Positions 11,278 to 24,445 are shown, counted from the first letter of the stretch. The stretch: DNA of 64,000 bases from Aspidapion aeneum (GCA_963576565.1 CAUYVT010000106.1:310001-374000), one strand, 5' to 3'. Notes: generated from the sequence alone by a model not told the origin. Program-made: numbers and translations.

Positions 11278-12695
11278 CGCAGCCCACGAGAAAGACCGCC
11301 CCGGGCGCGGAAATATCACGTGACCGTAGGAGTCCCACAAAAAAACGCCTCACGGCCCGCTGTCATTATAAATATGTGTTTTCAGTTTTGGTATGTTTGT
11401 TTACGTTGATTTTTTTTTAATTCGGGCACGAATTTTATGTGAATTTTATCAAAGTTATTAAAATAACGCAGCCCACGAAAAAGACTGTAGTGGGCTGCGT
11501 TAAAATAATTAATGGCTAATGAGTAAATTATTAAGAAAATACCTAAAAGATAAACAATGCCGCGAACGTGTAATTAGTGTTGTTCCTTGTCGGTCCAACT
11601 ATAAAACTGAAACCTAATATGTTGCAAACGGGAAAGAAGTGGTAAAAGATAAGATCTTGGATAAGATTGATCAAGTAATAGACATCGTTAGTGACATTTT
11701 CGATAGTGAGAGTGAAAAATGTGTTCAGTTGTCATTTCTTATTGAACAATTAGGTCTCTTGAAAAGGTAACCTGAGTATCGAAGATATGGTGGATACACT
11801 TTAATGTTGGCTTCATCTTTGTTTATCCAGTTATCCAGTGCATACACGTCAATTTACAATTTTAAGGTAATATGTCTTCCGCACCCTTGCAATATTAAAA
11901 AACTGATTTGTTAAATATTGTTAACAGATAGTAATCTCTCTGGTAGTGTGAAATATTTAAAAAGTAAGATACAGCTTTTAAAAGAACATGAGTTGGTAGT
12001 TAACTTACACTTTATTGAAATAGATATTAAACATTGTGCTGGGTAATTTTTTAAAAAATTATTGACGACCACTACATTCAGTTCATTGAATGGGAAAACC
12101 ATCTCACTTATTCACAAAATCACTTGTTTCTTTTTAATAAATTATTGTGAAATTTTTTATATTGAAAATTTTTCTTCAGATAACTCTAGCGAGTGTTTTT
12201 GTGGAGAAAAACTATTGTCAAAGCTTGAAAAAGTTAGTTTAAGGGCATGTAAAGTTTTTTAAAATAATTTTATTAAAAAGCACAATGATTTAGTGTCTGC
12301 TAATAAATCTTTGAATAAGAACTCAAAGATGATGAAAAATTAAAAAACTAAAAGCTTAGGTTTGATATGTCCAATTTTGATAGACTTGTATAGATTTGAA
12401 GTTACTAACGATATTATATACCTAATATATGTACTTGAAGATATTAGAGTGCAAATTTTGTATAATTTTTTATTTTATAGATTCAGTTCTTTTATCCATA
12501 ATAAACACATATATCAGCAAAATATTTTTTTCAATTTTTACCTATAAAAGAACAAAAATTTTTTGTTAATTTATTTAAATTGTGTAAAAACATATAATAT
12601 ATTAAGCAATACAATAAGAATCCTGGGACTCCTAAGATCACGTGACCGCCGACTTGCTTATAACGCGCCATGGCCGGTCTTTATCGTTGGCTGCG
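11278..12695 (+). mobile_element. P-superfamily DNA transposon, decayed, copy 1
   Basis: A 1418-bp element flanked by the perfect 8-bp duplication ATTTTTAC (11270-11277 and 12696-12703). Ends read CGCAGCCCACGAGAAAGACC and, in reverse complement, CGCAGCCAACGATAAAGACC, with a second inverted block around CACGTG and TAGGAGTCCCA. Inside, one frame from about 11580 reads VVPCRSNYKTET after MPRTC, with a one-base frame break; this resembles the start of a THAP zinc finger. Around 11800-12050 reading frames resemble the middle of P-type transposases. Family assignment rests on 8-bp duplications plus these two patches; many stops and frame breaks make it inactive. A matching copy lies at 28066-29482. 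Confidence 0.75.
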
Positions 12696-12703
12696 ATTTT
12701 TAC

Positions 12704-13520
12704 CAAGCTTTCTTTAGAAGATGTAATGATGATTTTCTTAATAAATACGTGGTCCAAAATCACTTTTAAAAAGTTGTAAATCTTTTTTGACCACCGATGA
12801 AATGAAAAGGTGTGTTTCGCAGTGTCCATCCCGTAAGTGAAGAACTGAAGATATCGTTTTCAGCTGCTCTTTCGGTTGTGTTTAGCAATAAAGAAGAAAT
12901 GAAGAAATTCTTTCCAAAATTAGAGAAAGATTTGTGGTTGTATCATTAGAGAAAACTTTTTTAACATTCATAAGGTGCACTCTATCGTGAATCTGTGCTC
13001 TACTGAGGGTTGTTGAGAGCAGATTCGCAATTAATAGTAGCTTTATTTCTGCTCTATGACTTCTCCTATTGCACTGTCGCAATTAGAAGTTCTAGAAATG
13101 CTCTCCGACGTCAAATTTTATCTGTTCACTGCTGATCAAAGCTGTCTGATAGTTACTCTGTAGAATGTGTCAATTTGCGGAAAACACTCTTAAGAATTTT
13201 TGGGTTCTGTATAAACCTCCTTGATTCCCCTTTTAAAACTGCCTCAAGAGTTAAAAAAATTCAAGAGTAGACATATCAAACACACTAAAGAATTTAATAT
13301 GTCAACAATTAAATTGAAACCAAGTCGTATTAGTTTTTATGATTTTATCAAGAATTTTATCTGGCTTAAAAGCGCGTTGTTTAAGGATTAACTCCAAAAG
13401 GATTAAACATATTTTTTTCAGTATTGTTTTCTGACTGGAGTCAACGTTAGAAAATTCCCTAAAAGTTTTGAAATTTCTCACTTTATAATTCCCATTTTAA
13501 TCACTCCAAAGTCGCACACT
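12704..13520. other. Unassigned AT-rich sequence
   Basis: I see no gene, structured repeat or terminal repeat here. Confidence 0.5.
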
Positions 13521-13529
13521 ATTTTTTAC

Positions 13530-14475
<946 letters not shown>

Positions 14476-14495
14476 CCGTTAAATATTTACATTCT

Positions 14496-14669
14496 CCCAT
14501 GTAGCACAAAGCAAAAACACGTAAAAAACACACACTTTTTTATGTTTTAAGCATGTCGTTCTCTACGTTATTTTTGAATCCCCGTTAAAATCAAACCAAA
14601 ATAACGTTGTTTGGGAAATAAACGACCTGTTTGCGTTTTTGACGTTTTTTTGGTTTTGTGCTATGTGGG
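14496..14669. mobile_element. Small TIR MITE
   Basis: The ends CCCATGTAGCACAAAGC and GTTTTGTGCTATGTGGG form an imperfect inverted repeat extending inward through A-rich sequence. TTCT precedes and follows, a possible 4-bp target duplication. 174 bp, no coding sequence. Confidence 0.6.
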
Positions 14670-15344
14670 TTCTCTCTTAACTTAATGGACTGTAAGTCTA
14701 AGAATTAAAACGTTGGTAGGTTAGTGTACCAAGACAGTGCCCCAAACTGGCTCAAATTTAATGCCTCACTTAACCTAACTTACTATTTTAGGTGAAAATG
14801 TTAGTGATAAGCTGATTATGAAAATATTTTTGTTTTTGGGAAATTCTAAATAATGAGAACATTGTAATTTTTAAGAAAACATTAAGATTAATATACTGTC
14901 ATCTACTATAAGATATGTTATTTTATAAGATAGGTGCACCCAGGGGGGGCCTCGGGGCCCGGGCTCCCCTTAACTCTAAATTTTTTAAAGCATTTTTGGA
15001 CATATTTTATGAATAAAACAATAAAATATCATGGAGTCGTGCTCACCCCCCCTCAAGACTGTCGGCTCCCCCAAGACATATTCCTGTTTATTTAATAAGA
15101 TGGGTTTTATTAACTGCATTTTTGTTTTGAGTATGTCATTTTTTATAAATAACTATTATTCGGTAGATTATATTCCATCCTAGACACAGACGGTGTTTGT
15201 TTTTATTTCAACACGAGTTTTTGTTTAAATTTTATTTTGTTAATTGTTTTTTTTTACAATTGTTGGTTTTTAATGCATTTGAGAAAGCCACTTTTAAAGC
15301 TTTAAAGCTTTTATGTTTAAGCTTTAAAATTCAAAATTCATATA

Positions 15345-15842
15345 TATATATATATATTTATCGGTTTCACAACGTTCTACGTCTTCCGATACCCAATCTC
15401 CCCTCGTTTCTGTTTGCCCATAATTCATCATCTAGGCCTCTTATTCTTATTTCACTGTCTATTCCTTCTCTCCAGCTTCTCCTTGGCCGTCCTCGTTTTC
15501 TTCGGCCAGTTGGTTTCCATTGTAGTATTTGTTTAGGTAGTCTTTCATCATTCATTCTTTGTACATGTCCGTACCACACCAGTTGTTTTGTTCTTATATC
15601 ATCCACTAAAGTACGTTCACCCACTGTCATAATTTCTGTTATTCTTTGATTTGTAACTCTTTTTCTTTTTGATTTCCCTGCTGCTCTTCTCCAATAGTCC
15701 ATCTCTTCTGTCCTTGATTGGCCATACTTCTGAGCCGTATGTAATAATACTTTTTACAATGGTGTTATATATAAATATATAAGCTTTTTGTTATGTTTTG
15801 ATATACTTTGGTCCCAAATTATTCCATTTAATAAAGTTATTC
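15345..15842 (-). pseudogene. RTE-like retrotransposon 3' end, family A
   Basis: The open frame 15702-15367 encodes the family A tail: QLVWYGHVQRMNDERLPKQI, then GRRKRGRPRRSW and DDELWANRNE. Homology to family A continues upstream with frame breaks to about 15842. It ends in the family's TA-rich 3' tail after GTGAAACCGATAAAT (15340-15365). Such 5'-truncated copies are the usual product of target-primed reverse transcription. Confidence 0.85.
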
Positions 15843-15953
15843 ATTAATTAGTTAAAAATTCATTCATTCATTAAAATATTTGATTGGTTGATGATATTTG
15901 TCAAGTGAAGTGACAGTAAAATAAATACACCCTTAACCACCTTTGCTCTTATA

Positions 15954-17326
15954 CAGGGGCGGATCTAGGAACTTTATTTGGGGGGGGGGGAAATATCATA
16001 ACAAATATTGCATAAAATTATTTAGCACAGTGACCAGGGGGTGTATAATGTGTTTAAAGACTAAATATAGTTTAACCCAACTAACATTTATAGTAGCGGC
16101 TACATGTTCTAAAGGCTTTGCTACTTTCTTATAGTAGAAAGATGGTGATCCCAACCAAAATTTGTTACTGTTTAGTTCTAACTACTATTTAGTATCAGGA
16201 AATAGTAGATGTTTCGTAAAAACGACCCTCTAAACTACTTCATAGGATTGTTTCTTGATAGTCGATTCTGATAGTCTTCTCTACCACAATAGGACGTTGC
16301 TAAAGTTTTACTTTCTTTTTAGTCGTTATTTCGTAGTCGCCCTGACTTTTATATCCTACTTAATTACCACTAGAAAGTTAAGCTTCATTGGAGTCCCAAA
16401 CAAGTGTATCCGACAACTACATTATAACTTTAATTTTTACCACAAAAGTTTGTGTCATCATAGTAACATCTGATGTAACAATGTAGACAACATAACTTTT
16501 TGGATCAACTTTAAAGCCGCAACTACTTTCAAGTAACCTTTTCGACTATCAGGGAATATAGTTTGGGACGCCATGTTTTTATGTAAGAAAGAAAATTTAA
16601 TATTTTTGTTGTCGTTTTATGAGCTCATATTAAAGAGCCATACTATTTTATAAACAAATTAGTTGAAGCTTACCAAAAATGCTCTTCTTAAGCACCATTT
16701 GTTGGAGTTAACTGTCGATTATGAAAACATAACCTCCAAAATCACAACACAAAAATTCCATCAGCTACCAGAAAACGGCTCAATTTTACGGGCGCACCGG
16801 TTTTTTGCAATATATATAATGCATGTTATACAAAAAACTTTGCGTCGCACTCGAATTTTGATCCTCTGCTCGTAAATTCTCACACTTTTGGATAACATAG
16901 TTCATATTATAACCATAACCAAACAAAAAAACTAAGCGAGTCTGTTTACTGTTGTGTCCACCATATTGTGTAACAATTCTACCAAAAAGAAACGATTATA
17001 TTATTTGCAACTACATCGCAACTTTTATGCCATTACGGAAAAAAAACAGCCTCTACGACGTAGTAGATACCTGGCTACGACGTAGTAGTGTAGTTGTTAC
17101 TACAGTGACTTTAAACACTTGGCCAGGTAGTTATAACCAGAAATTGGTTCCCCACTTAGGGAATTATAACGTCGCTGTATGGTATACTGAGACGTAGCGG
17201 GAGTACGTTGCGGTTACTTTTAAGAAATTCTTTCTAGTTGGGGTTTCGTCGTTACAACTTTAATTGTTTGTTGGGAAAATTTGGGGGGATAATTTCCCCC
17301 CTTTCCCATCCCGCAAATCCGCGCCT
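15954..17326. mobile_element. hAT-like element carrying nested CCCAAC copy 3
   Basis: Left end CAGGGGCGGATCTAGG and right end ATCCGCGCCT form a short inverted repeat. The flanks CTCTTATA (15946-15953) and TTCTTATA (17327-17334) match at 7 of 8 positions, as for a hAT target duplication. G-runs lie next to the left end and C-runs next to the right end. Most of the length is the inserted element 16076-17275. Confidence 0.65.
16076..17275 (+). mobile_element. CCCAAC-ended DNA transposon, copy 3
   Basis: A 1200-bp copy, very similar to copies 1 and 2 and in the orientation of copy 2, lacking its 1.3-kb middle. The TIRs CCCAACTAACATTTATAGT and (reverse complement of the right end) CCCAACAAACAATTAAAGT differ at 3 of 19 positions. 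The paired CTACGACGTAGTAG motifs lie at 17053-17066 and 17075-17088. Flanks are TTAA and AAAA, so the TA duplication of copy 1 is not confirmed here. Confidence 0.85.
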
Positions 17327-17350
17327 TTCTTATAAACATGTAGATTTCCC

Positions 17351-17515
17351 AGTGGCGCAGCCAGAAATATGTCTTGCGGGGGGGCCGAGGCCTCATGATG
17401 TCGTATTTTGTGCTATTTTATCTTTTGATTAATTAAATATGTGGAAAATATCTAAAAAATCTTAAGCTTGGAGGGGGTGGACCCCGATTTCCCCCCCCCC
17501 CTTGTTGCGCTCGTG
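17351..17515. mobile_element. Short hAT-like MITE
   Basis: The left end AGTGGCGCAGCCAG and right end GCGCTCGTG, with G-run and C-run interiors, resemble the CAGTGGCG-ended elements at 34632 and 38936. Flanks GATTTCCC and GATTGCCC match at 7 of 8 positions. Confidence 0.45.
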
Positions 17516-17875
17516 GATTGCCCATGCTCCTTCCTTGCCAGTCGATGATTTTATGATGATTTTTGTTTGAAATAAATCCTTAAAAACAGACAGTGAGAAT
17601 CAATGGGGCTGAGTATTATTTCTCTTAAAAATTGTAGTTATTAATTAAAGCCATGGATCATGAATACTTCTGGACAAACGGACAGACAGATTGACCGAGT
17701 GACGGACGGCCGCTAATTGGTCTTTTCGGCACTCAAAAAATCTAAAAAAGGAGCGGGGGCGGGGCCCAAGGGCATACGTCATTTATTTCGAAGTAAAAGG
17801 CTTATGTGAACTTAAGGCATCAAACTGAACAAAATAATATCATCAGGATGAAAAATAACAACAAATAACAGATTT

Positions 17876-18260
17876 ACTCACACTCCGCTGACTCGATATA
17901 AAACGTCGCGAAGGCGACAAAAATGCAATATACATTAATCCGACCTGGGTACTGTTTTTCGTTTCATCTGCCTGCTTTCTGTTTTTACTCTGGTAGTTTC
18001 TTTTGTATTTGGTAGATGTGGCCACTGTTGCGAAAAGCATACGGTATCGCAGGCATTATTTTTCACTTCTCTTACCAATATCGTAAGGTAAAATTTAAAT
18101 ATCGTCTTCTAGCTTGACAAGGGTGTCACATTGACTGAAGAGTCCCTTGAAACAGTTAATTGTCAACACTTAATAAATGTCTATTAGATCTTGGACCCCC
18201 GTGGGTATACAGCTTTCGAGCTGCCCACGGAAAAATACATGAGAAACAAAATCTATCCAT
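17876..18260 (+). repeat. Short dispersed repeat with terminal hairpin, copy 1
   Basis: About 385 bp, homologous to 35874-36311 (reverse) and, in part, 63195-63338. Near its right end CCGTGGG (18199-18205) pairs with CCCACGG (18224-18230), enclosing AGCT-TTCG-AGCT. No coding sequence and no clear pol III boxes were found. Confidence 0.75.
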
Positions 18261-18269
18261 ACCCGCTTC

Positions 18270-20097
18270 TTTTTTTTTTTTTTACGGATATGCGCACTCG
18301 CAAGGAGATCCCTATCACCCTCGACAAGCGGCAAGTGCGCGGAAATGTTGGTGTGTGTTGGTTTTGAAACGGTTCAGGTTGTAACCTGCAGGGAAAACTG
18401 TCGCAGGGAGTTTATTCCACAGCGATGCTGTTCTCCAGAGATATGAATTCTGATATAATGAGGTTCTTGGTGCCTCTATTTTGACAGTAAATTGATGGTT
18501 ACCGTCTGTTTGACGTGTTCGCCTAGTAGGTGCTACTCCCGGGGGGATCATACGTGCCAACTCTTTAGAGCATTTTCCGTGATAATACCTGTAGAAGAGA
18601 GAGAGATCGCCCACAGTTCTTCGATGTTCGAGACTATCCAAGCTACGGGTAACTGCGGGGTCATTGATCAGCTTGATAGCTCGCTTTTGAACGGTGTTCA
18701 AAAGCATTAAGGTATGTTTGGGTGCCGCACTCCATATATGTGAGCAGTACTCCATAGTTGGTCGAATCTGGGCTTTGTAGAGTGTCAGCAGTTGGCTTGG
18801 TGTATACAGATGTCTTGTACGAAATAGCACCCCAAGCTTTTGGGACGCCCTTTTAGCTATATTTGCCACGTGACTGTGCCAAGACATGTTGGTCTCTGCA
18901 GTGACTCCTAAGATGTTCAACTGGCTCTGCAATGTGACAGCACTTCCAGATAGCATGATGTTTGGCTCACCGGTGCTGGTCTTTTTTGAAAACAGGGCTG
19001 CTTGGGTTTTCTGCGCGTTGAACTGTACAAGGTTTTTGTTGCCCCAGTCCTCTATTATCTCCAGGTCGTTATTTATCTGCGATATTTGAGTTAGTCTAAG
19101 ATGATGGAATTCACGTGCGGATAGACACTGAGTGGGTGGTATGACTGAGGAGACTACATTGCCATCATCTGCAAAGCAATAAAGTGGATTTACTGTTTTA
19201 TCTATGAGGTCATTTATGTAAATCAGAAAAAGTGTTGGCGAAAGGATTGCTCCCTGTGTAACTTTCAAACCAAGTGCAAAGTCTCGGCGACAATCCCGTT
19301 GCTTTGAGCTTGTTGAGCAGATTTTCATGCCAGACTTTATCGAATGCTTTAGATATATCTAAGGCAATTGTTCTTGTTTCACCTCGCAACTCAATCGCTT
19401 TTTGCCATAAGTGAGTGACGTATGTAAGTAAATCGCCAGTTGACCTATATTTTCGAAATCCGTATTGCTTGTCGTTGATAATTTTGTATTTTTCCAAGTA
19501 CTTGGTTAGGTGATTGTTCACAACTCTTTCCATTACTTTTGATATCACCGGAAGTAGAGCAATTGGTCTATAGTTTAACGGATCTGTCTTTTTTCCTTTC
19601 TTTGGAATGGGTTGTACCGTGGCAGACTTCCATGATGATGGATATACTCCTTGCCTATAAGATAAATTGAATAATTTTGCGAAAGTTGGGGTGAGTTCGC
19701 TAGCACAATTTTTGAGTACTATCGCGGGAATGCCATCTGGACCCATTGCTTTGTTTGTATCTAACTTTTTAAGGGATTTTCGTATTTCTCTGTGACAAAA
19801 GGGTACCTCTGGCATACTGTGGTGAACGGTGGAGTTTTTCCATTTGGCACTGTTAGGTTTAAGTTGGAGGAAAAGATTTTGGCCAGCATATTGGCTTTTT
19901 CCTCTGATGTTGTGGCTAAGTGAGTATTTTTATCTGTAAGTGGTGGTATGGATGACTTGGTGAAGTTTGATCCAACGGCTTTTGCAAGAGACCAAAAGGA
20001 CCTAGAACTACTTGGAAAATTCAGCAACCTGTTTTTTATTCTTTGATTGTATGTTTCTTTGGCGGCGTCAATAGTAATTTCGCAACGAAAAAGTTTT
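18270..20097 (-). pseudogene. Jockey/CR1-type retrotransposon reverse transcriptase, 5'-truncated
   Basis: The minus strand encodes most of a non-LTR reverse transcriptase in three broken frames. From about 20095 an N-terminal segment (ETYNQRIKNRL) runs in; from 19815 come NKAMGPDGIPAIVLK, NYRPIALLPVISKVMERVV, YGFRKYRSTGDLL and LDISKAFDKVWH; from about 19260 come GAILSPTLFLIYINDL, the catalytic YCFADDGNVV and the tail ending WNKLPATVFPAGYNLNRFK. A frameshift lies near 19800. Another near 19270 removes about 25 residues before the GAILSP motif. It ends in a poly(A) tail seen as T14 at 18270-18283, typical of this group. No endonuclease remains. The exact clade is not resolved. Confidence 0.9.
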
Positions 20098-20156
20098 TAA
20101 TAATTCACGGTAGTTGGTTTTGATAGACTACTTACAGTCTAGACATTAGACACTTT

Positions 20157-20413
20157 GACACTTATTGGAATAAAACCTGACCTTATTTTAAAACCGTCAG
20201 TATTGTGACAGATTTACATATAAAAAGCAGCTAATTTCTTTTAAAATTCGGCATTTGCGTATTTAAAAACCGGATTTATTAGTGTCTGTATTTATTTAAT
20301 AAAAGTTAGCGACTTTATTTTTAAATTTGACTTTGAGCTGTCAGTTTTCTTTGTAAATCTGTCAGAATAAAGTCGACTCTAAAATAAAGTCAAGTTTTAT
20401 TCAAATAAGTCCC
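20157..20413. mobile_element. AATAAAACCTGAC MITE, copy A
   Basis: About 257 bp with long imperfect inverted ends: CTTATTGGAATAAAACC at left and its near complement ending ATAAGTCCC at right. The same MITE occurs at 34249-34522 and 43767-44025. No coding sequence. Confidence 0.8.
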
Positions 20414-20783
20414 AATTGAGGCCCTTAATTCTTTTAGGCTAGAAATCGTCATTTATAAAACTGAAGGTGTCAAAAGTGAACTTCACGATATCGTGTGGTT
20501 GCGGTGTTTTTGACCATTTATCCAAAGGTCGAAAGGTTGCGACATTTATAACGAGCTGGTGCATAAAAGAGAAAGAAAATCATATGAGAAAAATCATCAA
20601 CTTTGTAAATCGCAAAAAAAAATTTTTTGTTATCTTTTTTATTATAAATAAGAAATAGTCCCATGTTTCCTTTAAAAATGAATTTTGGGTTTCTTTTCAA
20701 TATCTCGAAAAGCAAAGTTCATACAGTATTTTTAGTTATTACAAAAGTGATTGCAAGAAATTTTATCCAAAGCCGAATTTCAA
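20414..20783. other. Unassigned sequence
   Basis: No gene or repeat structure was recognised; short open frames in A-rich sequence look incidental. Confidence 0.5.
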
Positions 20784-21605
20784 TATCCCGTGTGGGCCAA
20801 AAAAAAACCGGACAATTTTTTTTTCATTATAACTTTTGAACTATACAATCGATTTTAATGGGACAAACTGCACTTGGCAGATAATTAATCAGAGTTTTGA
20901 CTGAATGTATTTTTTGTCCACCATCTCAAAATCCAAGATGACAGACGAAATTAAAATGTGACCTTCAAAGATGCTCGTTTATTCTCGTGTTGCGAACATG
21001 TCTTAATAATTTTTTTTAATTATTAAAAAAGATGCATTCTTGCCACGCACAACAAGGTACGAATTGGCAAAATCGGTTCAGTGGTTCTAAAAAAAATATT
21101 TTTGTTTCAACCATTGTTTTCCATATTATACGATTGCCTTGCCAATCATGTCTGCATTTATTTCCTTATAAATTCATTACCACTGAACCGATTTTTATAA
21201 AATAAAAAACATCCTGGTGAGAATTGACTGCTTTTTAAAAATCATTTTTAAAGTTTATCGCCCTCTTAAAATTTCAGATGGTGGACAGAATTATACTTGA
21301 TTCTTCAAAATAGGGTGTTTATTCTTATTTTCTGAAAATGTTTTAGCTTTTATTTTCATTTATAGAAAAGTACTACAATGCAACTACAACCATTTTTGCA
21401 ACACAAGAATAAACAAGAACCTTTGAAGGGTACAATTTAATTTAGTCAGCCATCTTGGATTTTAAGATGACGGACAAAACAATATATTTATCCAAAACTC
21501 TGATTAACTATCAGCCAAGTGCAGTTTGTCCCATTAAAATCGATAGTATAGTTCAAAAGTTATAATGAAAAAAAAATGTCCGGTTTTTTTGGCCCACCCG
21601 GTATA
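20784..21605. mobile_element. Foldback element with about 220-bp inverted arms
   Basis: The left arm (about 20784-21003) and right arm (about 21405-21605) are inverted copies around a 400-bp middle. Outer sequence reads GTGGGCCAAAAAAA...CCGGACA. The arms include AGTGCAGTTTGTCCCATTAA and a conserved CATCTTGGAT segment. TA lies at both boundaries. Confidence 0.8.
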
Positions 21606-21608
21606 AAA

Positions 21609-21751
21609 AAGAATGTAAAATTTAACATATACAAAACAAATGTGAAAAGCACGCTGTTGTATGGAATAGAGACTTGTCGCGTAACCGAAAAATACAAAAC
21701 AGAATTGAAAAGTGTTGAAATGGATAATAAGATCAATGAGAATATCTAAGT
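21609..21751 (+). pseudogene. RTE-like retrotransposon family B, left piece
   Basis: Translates to VKSTLLYGIETCRVTEKYKT and on to SVEMD, matching the intact stretch at 61479-60892. A family A copy then interrupts it, and family B resumes at 22962. Confidence 0.8.
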
Positions 21752-22960
21752 ATAAGAAATAAAGTGGAGAGCGAATATAAAGACATGGAGGCAGAAGAAC
21801 AAGCTGGTTTCAGGGCGGGTAGATCGACTTCAGATCATCTCTTTTGTATAACCCAAGTTATTGAAAAGAAAATGGCATACGGACAAGAGCTGCATCTGCT
21901 TTACGTCGATTTGCAGAAGGCATATGATAGTATACCACTAAATCTACTTTGGAAAGCGTTGGAAAACACAAACATAAGCGTACAACTGATTAAGGCCATC
22001 AAAGAGTTATACCGCAATAGTAAGGCAAAAGTTAAAATAAAAGCAAAACTAACCAAAGGCTTTCAAGTAAATAAAGGTCTTAAACAAGGTTGCTGTATCT
22101 CGCCTACGCTCTTCAAGATATACTTGGAACAAGTCCTTAAAGTATGGAAGAGAAAATGCCAAAACATGGGAATTCCGTTGGACGAAACCACCTTGTATAC
22201 TTTATGTTTCGCCGATGATCAGATAGTAGTGGCTCAGGATTATGACGACCTCGAATATATGACACGAAAACTAATAGAAGAGTACAATAAGTGGGGACTA
22301 GAGGTTAATCTCAATAAGACAGAGTATATGTGTATCGGTGGAATGAAACAGGATCTAATCTTAAATACCGGGCAGCGAATTCAGTCCTGTGATGAGTATA
22401 AATACTTAGGTCTAAAAATTACAGCTGACGGAACACTAGACAAAGCTATAAATGATCAAAACGTACAAGGAAGAAAAGCAATAACTTTATTAAATGGAAT
22501 AATTTGGGACCAAAGTATATCAAAACATAACAAAAAGCTTATATATAAAACCAATGTAAAAAGTATTATTACATACGGCTCAGAAGTATGGCCAATCAAG
22601 GATAGAACAGAAAAAATGCTTTCCGCTACTGAGATGGACTAATGGAGAAGAGCAGCAGGGAAATCAAAAAGAGAAAGAGTTACAAATCAAAGAATAAGAG
22701 AAATTATGACAGTGGGTCCACGTACTTTAGTGGATGATATAAGAACAAAACAACTGGCGTGGTACGGACATGTACAAAGAATGAATGATGAAAGACTACC
22801 TAAACAAATACTACAATGGAAACCAACTGGCCGAAGACAACGAGGACGGCCAAGGAGAAGCTGGAGAGAAGGAATAGACAGTGAAATAAGAATAAGAGGC
22901 CTAGATGAGATTGGATATCGGAAGACGTAGAACGTTGTGAAACCGATAAATATATATAGA
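21752..22960 (+). pseudogene. RTE-like retrotransposon family A, reverse transcriptase and tail
   Basis: The best family A copy in the window. One open frame to 22642 encodes QAGFRAGRSTSDHLF, VDLQKAYDSIPL, GLKQGCCISPTLFKIYLEQV, the catalytic CFADDQIVVA and LNKTEYMCIGG, followed by the domain with YKYLGLKITADG and LIYKTNVKSIITYGSEVW. A TAA stop at 22640-22642 breaks it before WRRAAGKSKRERVTNQ. The tail (WYGHVQRMNDERLPKQILQW, GRRQRGRPRRSWREG) follows, then a short deletion and a TA-rich 3' end. Endonuclease and early reverse-transcriptase motifs are missing at the 5' end. It lies inside a family B copy, with AGAATAT-like sequence on both sides as a likely target duplication. Confidence 0.9.
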
Positions 22961-22961
22961 A

Positions 22962-23282
22962 TATAACAGATCACATAAGAAATGAGACCATAAAGGAAAA
23001 AATGGGCATCGAGGAAAGCATAACGGATGACATCACTAAAAGACAACTGATAAGGTGCGGCCATGTGCAACGGATGAATGACGAAACATTACGAAAGCAG
23101 GTCCCAGAATGGCAACCAATAGGACGCAGAAAAAGAGGTCATCCTAAACTGGAATGGCAACAGTAAATCCAAAGATCAATGAGTCAAAAAAACCTGACAG
23201 AAGATGATTGTCAGGATCGCAGGAGGTGGAGAATAAGCGTGGGACAACGTAGAAAAACGTTATAAACCGACATAGTAGTAGT
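22962..23282 (+). pseudogene. RTE-like retrotransposon family B, right piece
   Basis: Resumes family B directly after the family A insertion: ITDDITKRQL, GHVQRMNDET, EWQPIGRRKRGHPKLEWQQ, then LTEDDCQDRRRWRI. It has an in-frame stop after EWQQ and divergence from the 60892-61479 copy. Confidence 0.8.
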
Positions 23283-23349
23283 GTATGGGGTGGTTTCAGG
23301 TGCGTATCAAACGGCCCCGCAGACCCCGTCACGCAGGGGGGGGGCCTGG

Positions 23350-23379
23350 TATATTGGGAGCCCCCGGGCCCCCAATATA
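23350..23379. repeat. Short GC-rich palindrome
   Basis: TATATTGGG (23350-23358) pairs with CCCAATATA (23371-23379) around a C/G-rich centre. Flanking G-runs at about 23334-23344 and 23463-23475 resemble the interiors of the CAGTGGCG-type MITE ends in this window. Confidence 0.7.
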
Positions 23380-23499
23380 CTCTAAGAAAAAGTAATACTT
23401 ACCTAAAAATTCGCTGGGTTTTTTAACTATTAGATAATGATATTGTGTATAAATATTTACGAAGGGGGGGGGGGGCAAAAAATTTGACACGCTACTGGG

Positions 23500-24443
23500 T
23501 GGTTTGTACTTTGCAATCTTTGCATTGGAGTATTATTAGCTTGGCATGGTAAAAATACCTGAAAAGGTGTGGACACTGTTGTCCCAATGGATTGGCAAAG
23601 CATTTTTTAATCGATTGACGGCACGAGGCTTTGATCTAACAAACATACTAGCATTACACAATGATGTAGATCGAATACATATTATATACCGTATATTAGA
23701 AGTTAATTTATCAAAAAACTATTTTAATTAGTCCAAGCTAGCTGGGATATCTCTCTAAGTGTCAAAATTTTATCTCGTTTTAACTTAAAGTCGGAATAGT
23801 ACAAACGCTTAGGTATATGTTTGTATATTTTATAGCCATTACCTACAACTTTCTTTTTTTGTACAAAAAACTTACTAGATTTTAAATTAATTAAATGAAA
23901 CTTGAAGCTAATTTAATAATTAAGCTTAAAATTGATTTTTACCTTCCTAGCCTGCGCAGCAATTTCTAAACATAGAGTAATATACAGGGTGTTTCCTAAA
24001 CATTGGTCAAAAATTCGTGGTTTGATTCCTGGAGTATTGTCATGAAAAAAAGTTCCTAGAAACATTTGTCGAAAAATTGTTCCTAAGAGCTGTTTTCCTC
24101 ATTATTTCCGAAATATTTTGAGGTCCTAATCGAATTTGTCATCAAAATTTTATGCCGTGTACCAAATTTCATGATGTTTTTGTAAGGAGTTTCGAAAAAA
24201 AATAATTTGCGACTTGGCACCTTCATCCACTCGTTCTTCAATTAAATTTTTATTTTATCAGTCAATACGAAAAATATTAGTGGTTAGAATAACTGATCTG
24301 ATGCTCCGTGTCCTAGGTAACTGAGAAAAAGTAAAAAAGAGGCGCTATTTTGAAAACCAAATAAACGAAGAATATAAAAGAGCATCCGGTGAACGTGCTT
24401 CAATAATTTACCGAAATCTTCAAGTTGCATTTTTCTTTCATTA
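23500..24443. other. No gene recognised
   Basis: AT-rich sequence. A TACAGGGTG-type transposon end occurs at 23983 and the CCTTCCTAGCC end motif at about 23943, but no matching partners could be placed with confidence. Confidence 0.5.
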
Positions 24444-24445
24444 TA

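Noticed and set aside
18492..19089. Plus-strand frames over the Jockey/CR1 fragment
   Set aside because: Antisense of the reverse-transcriptase frame with no domains.
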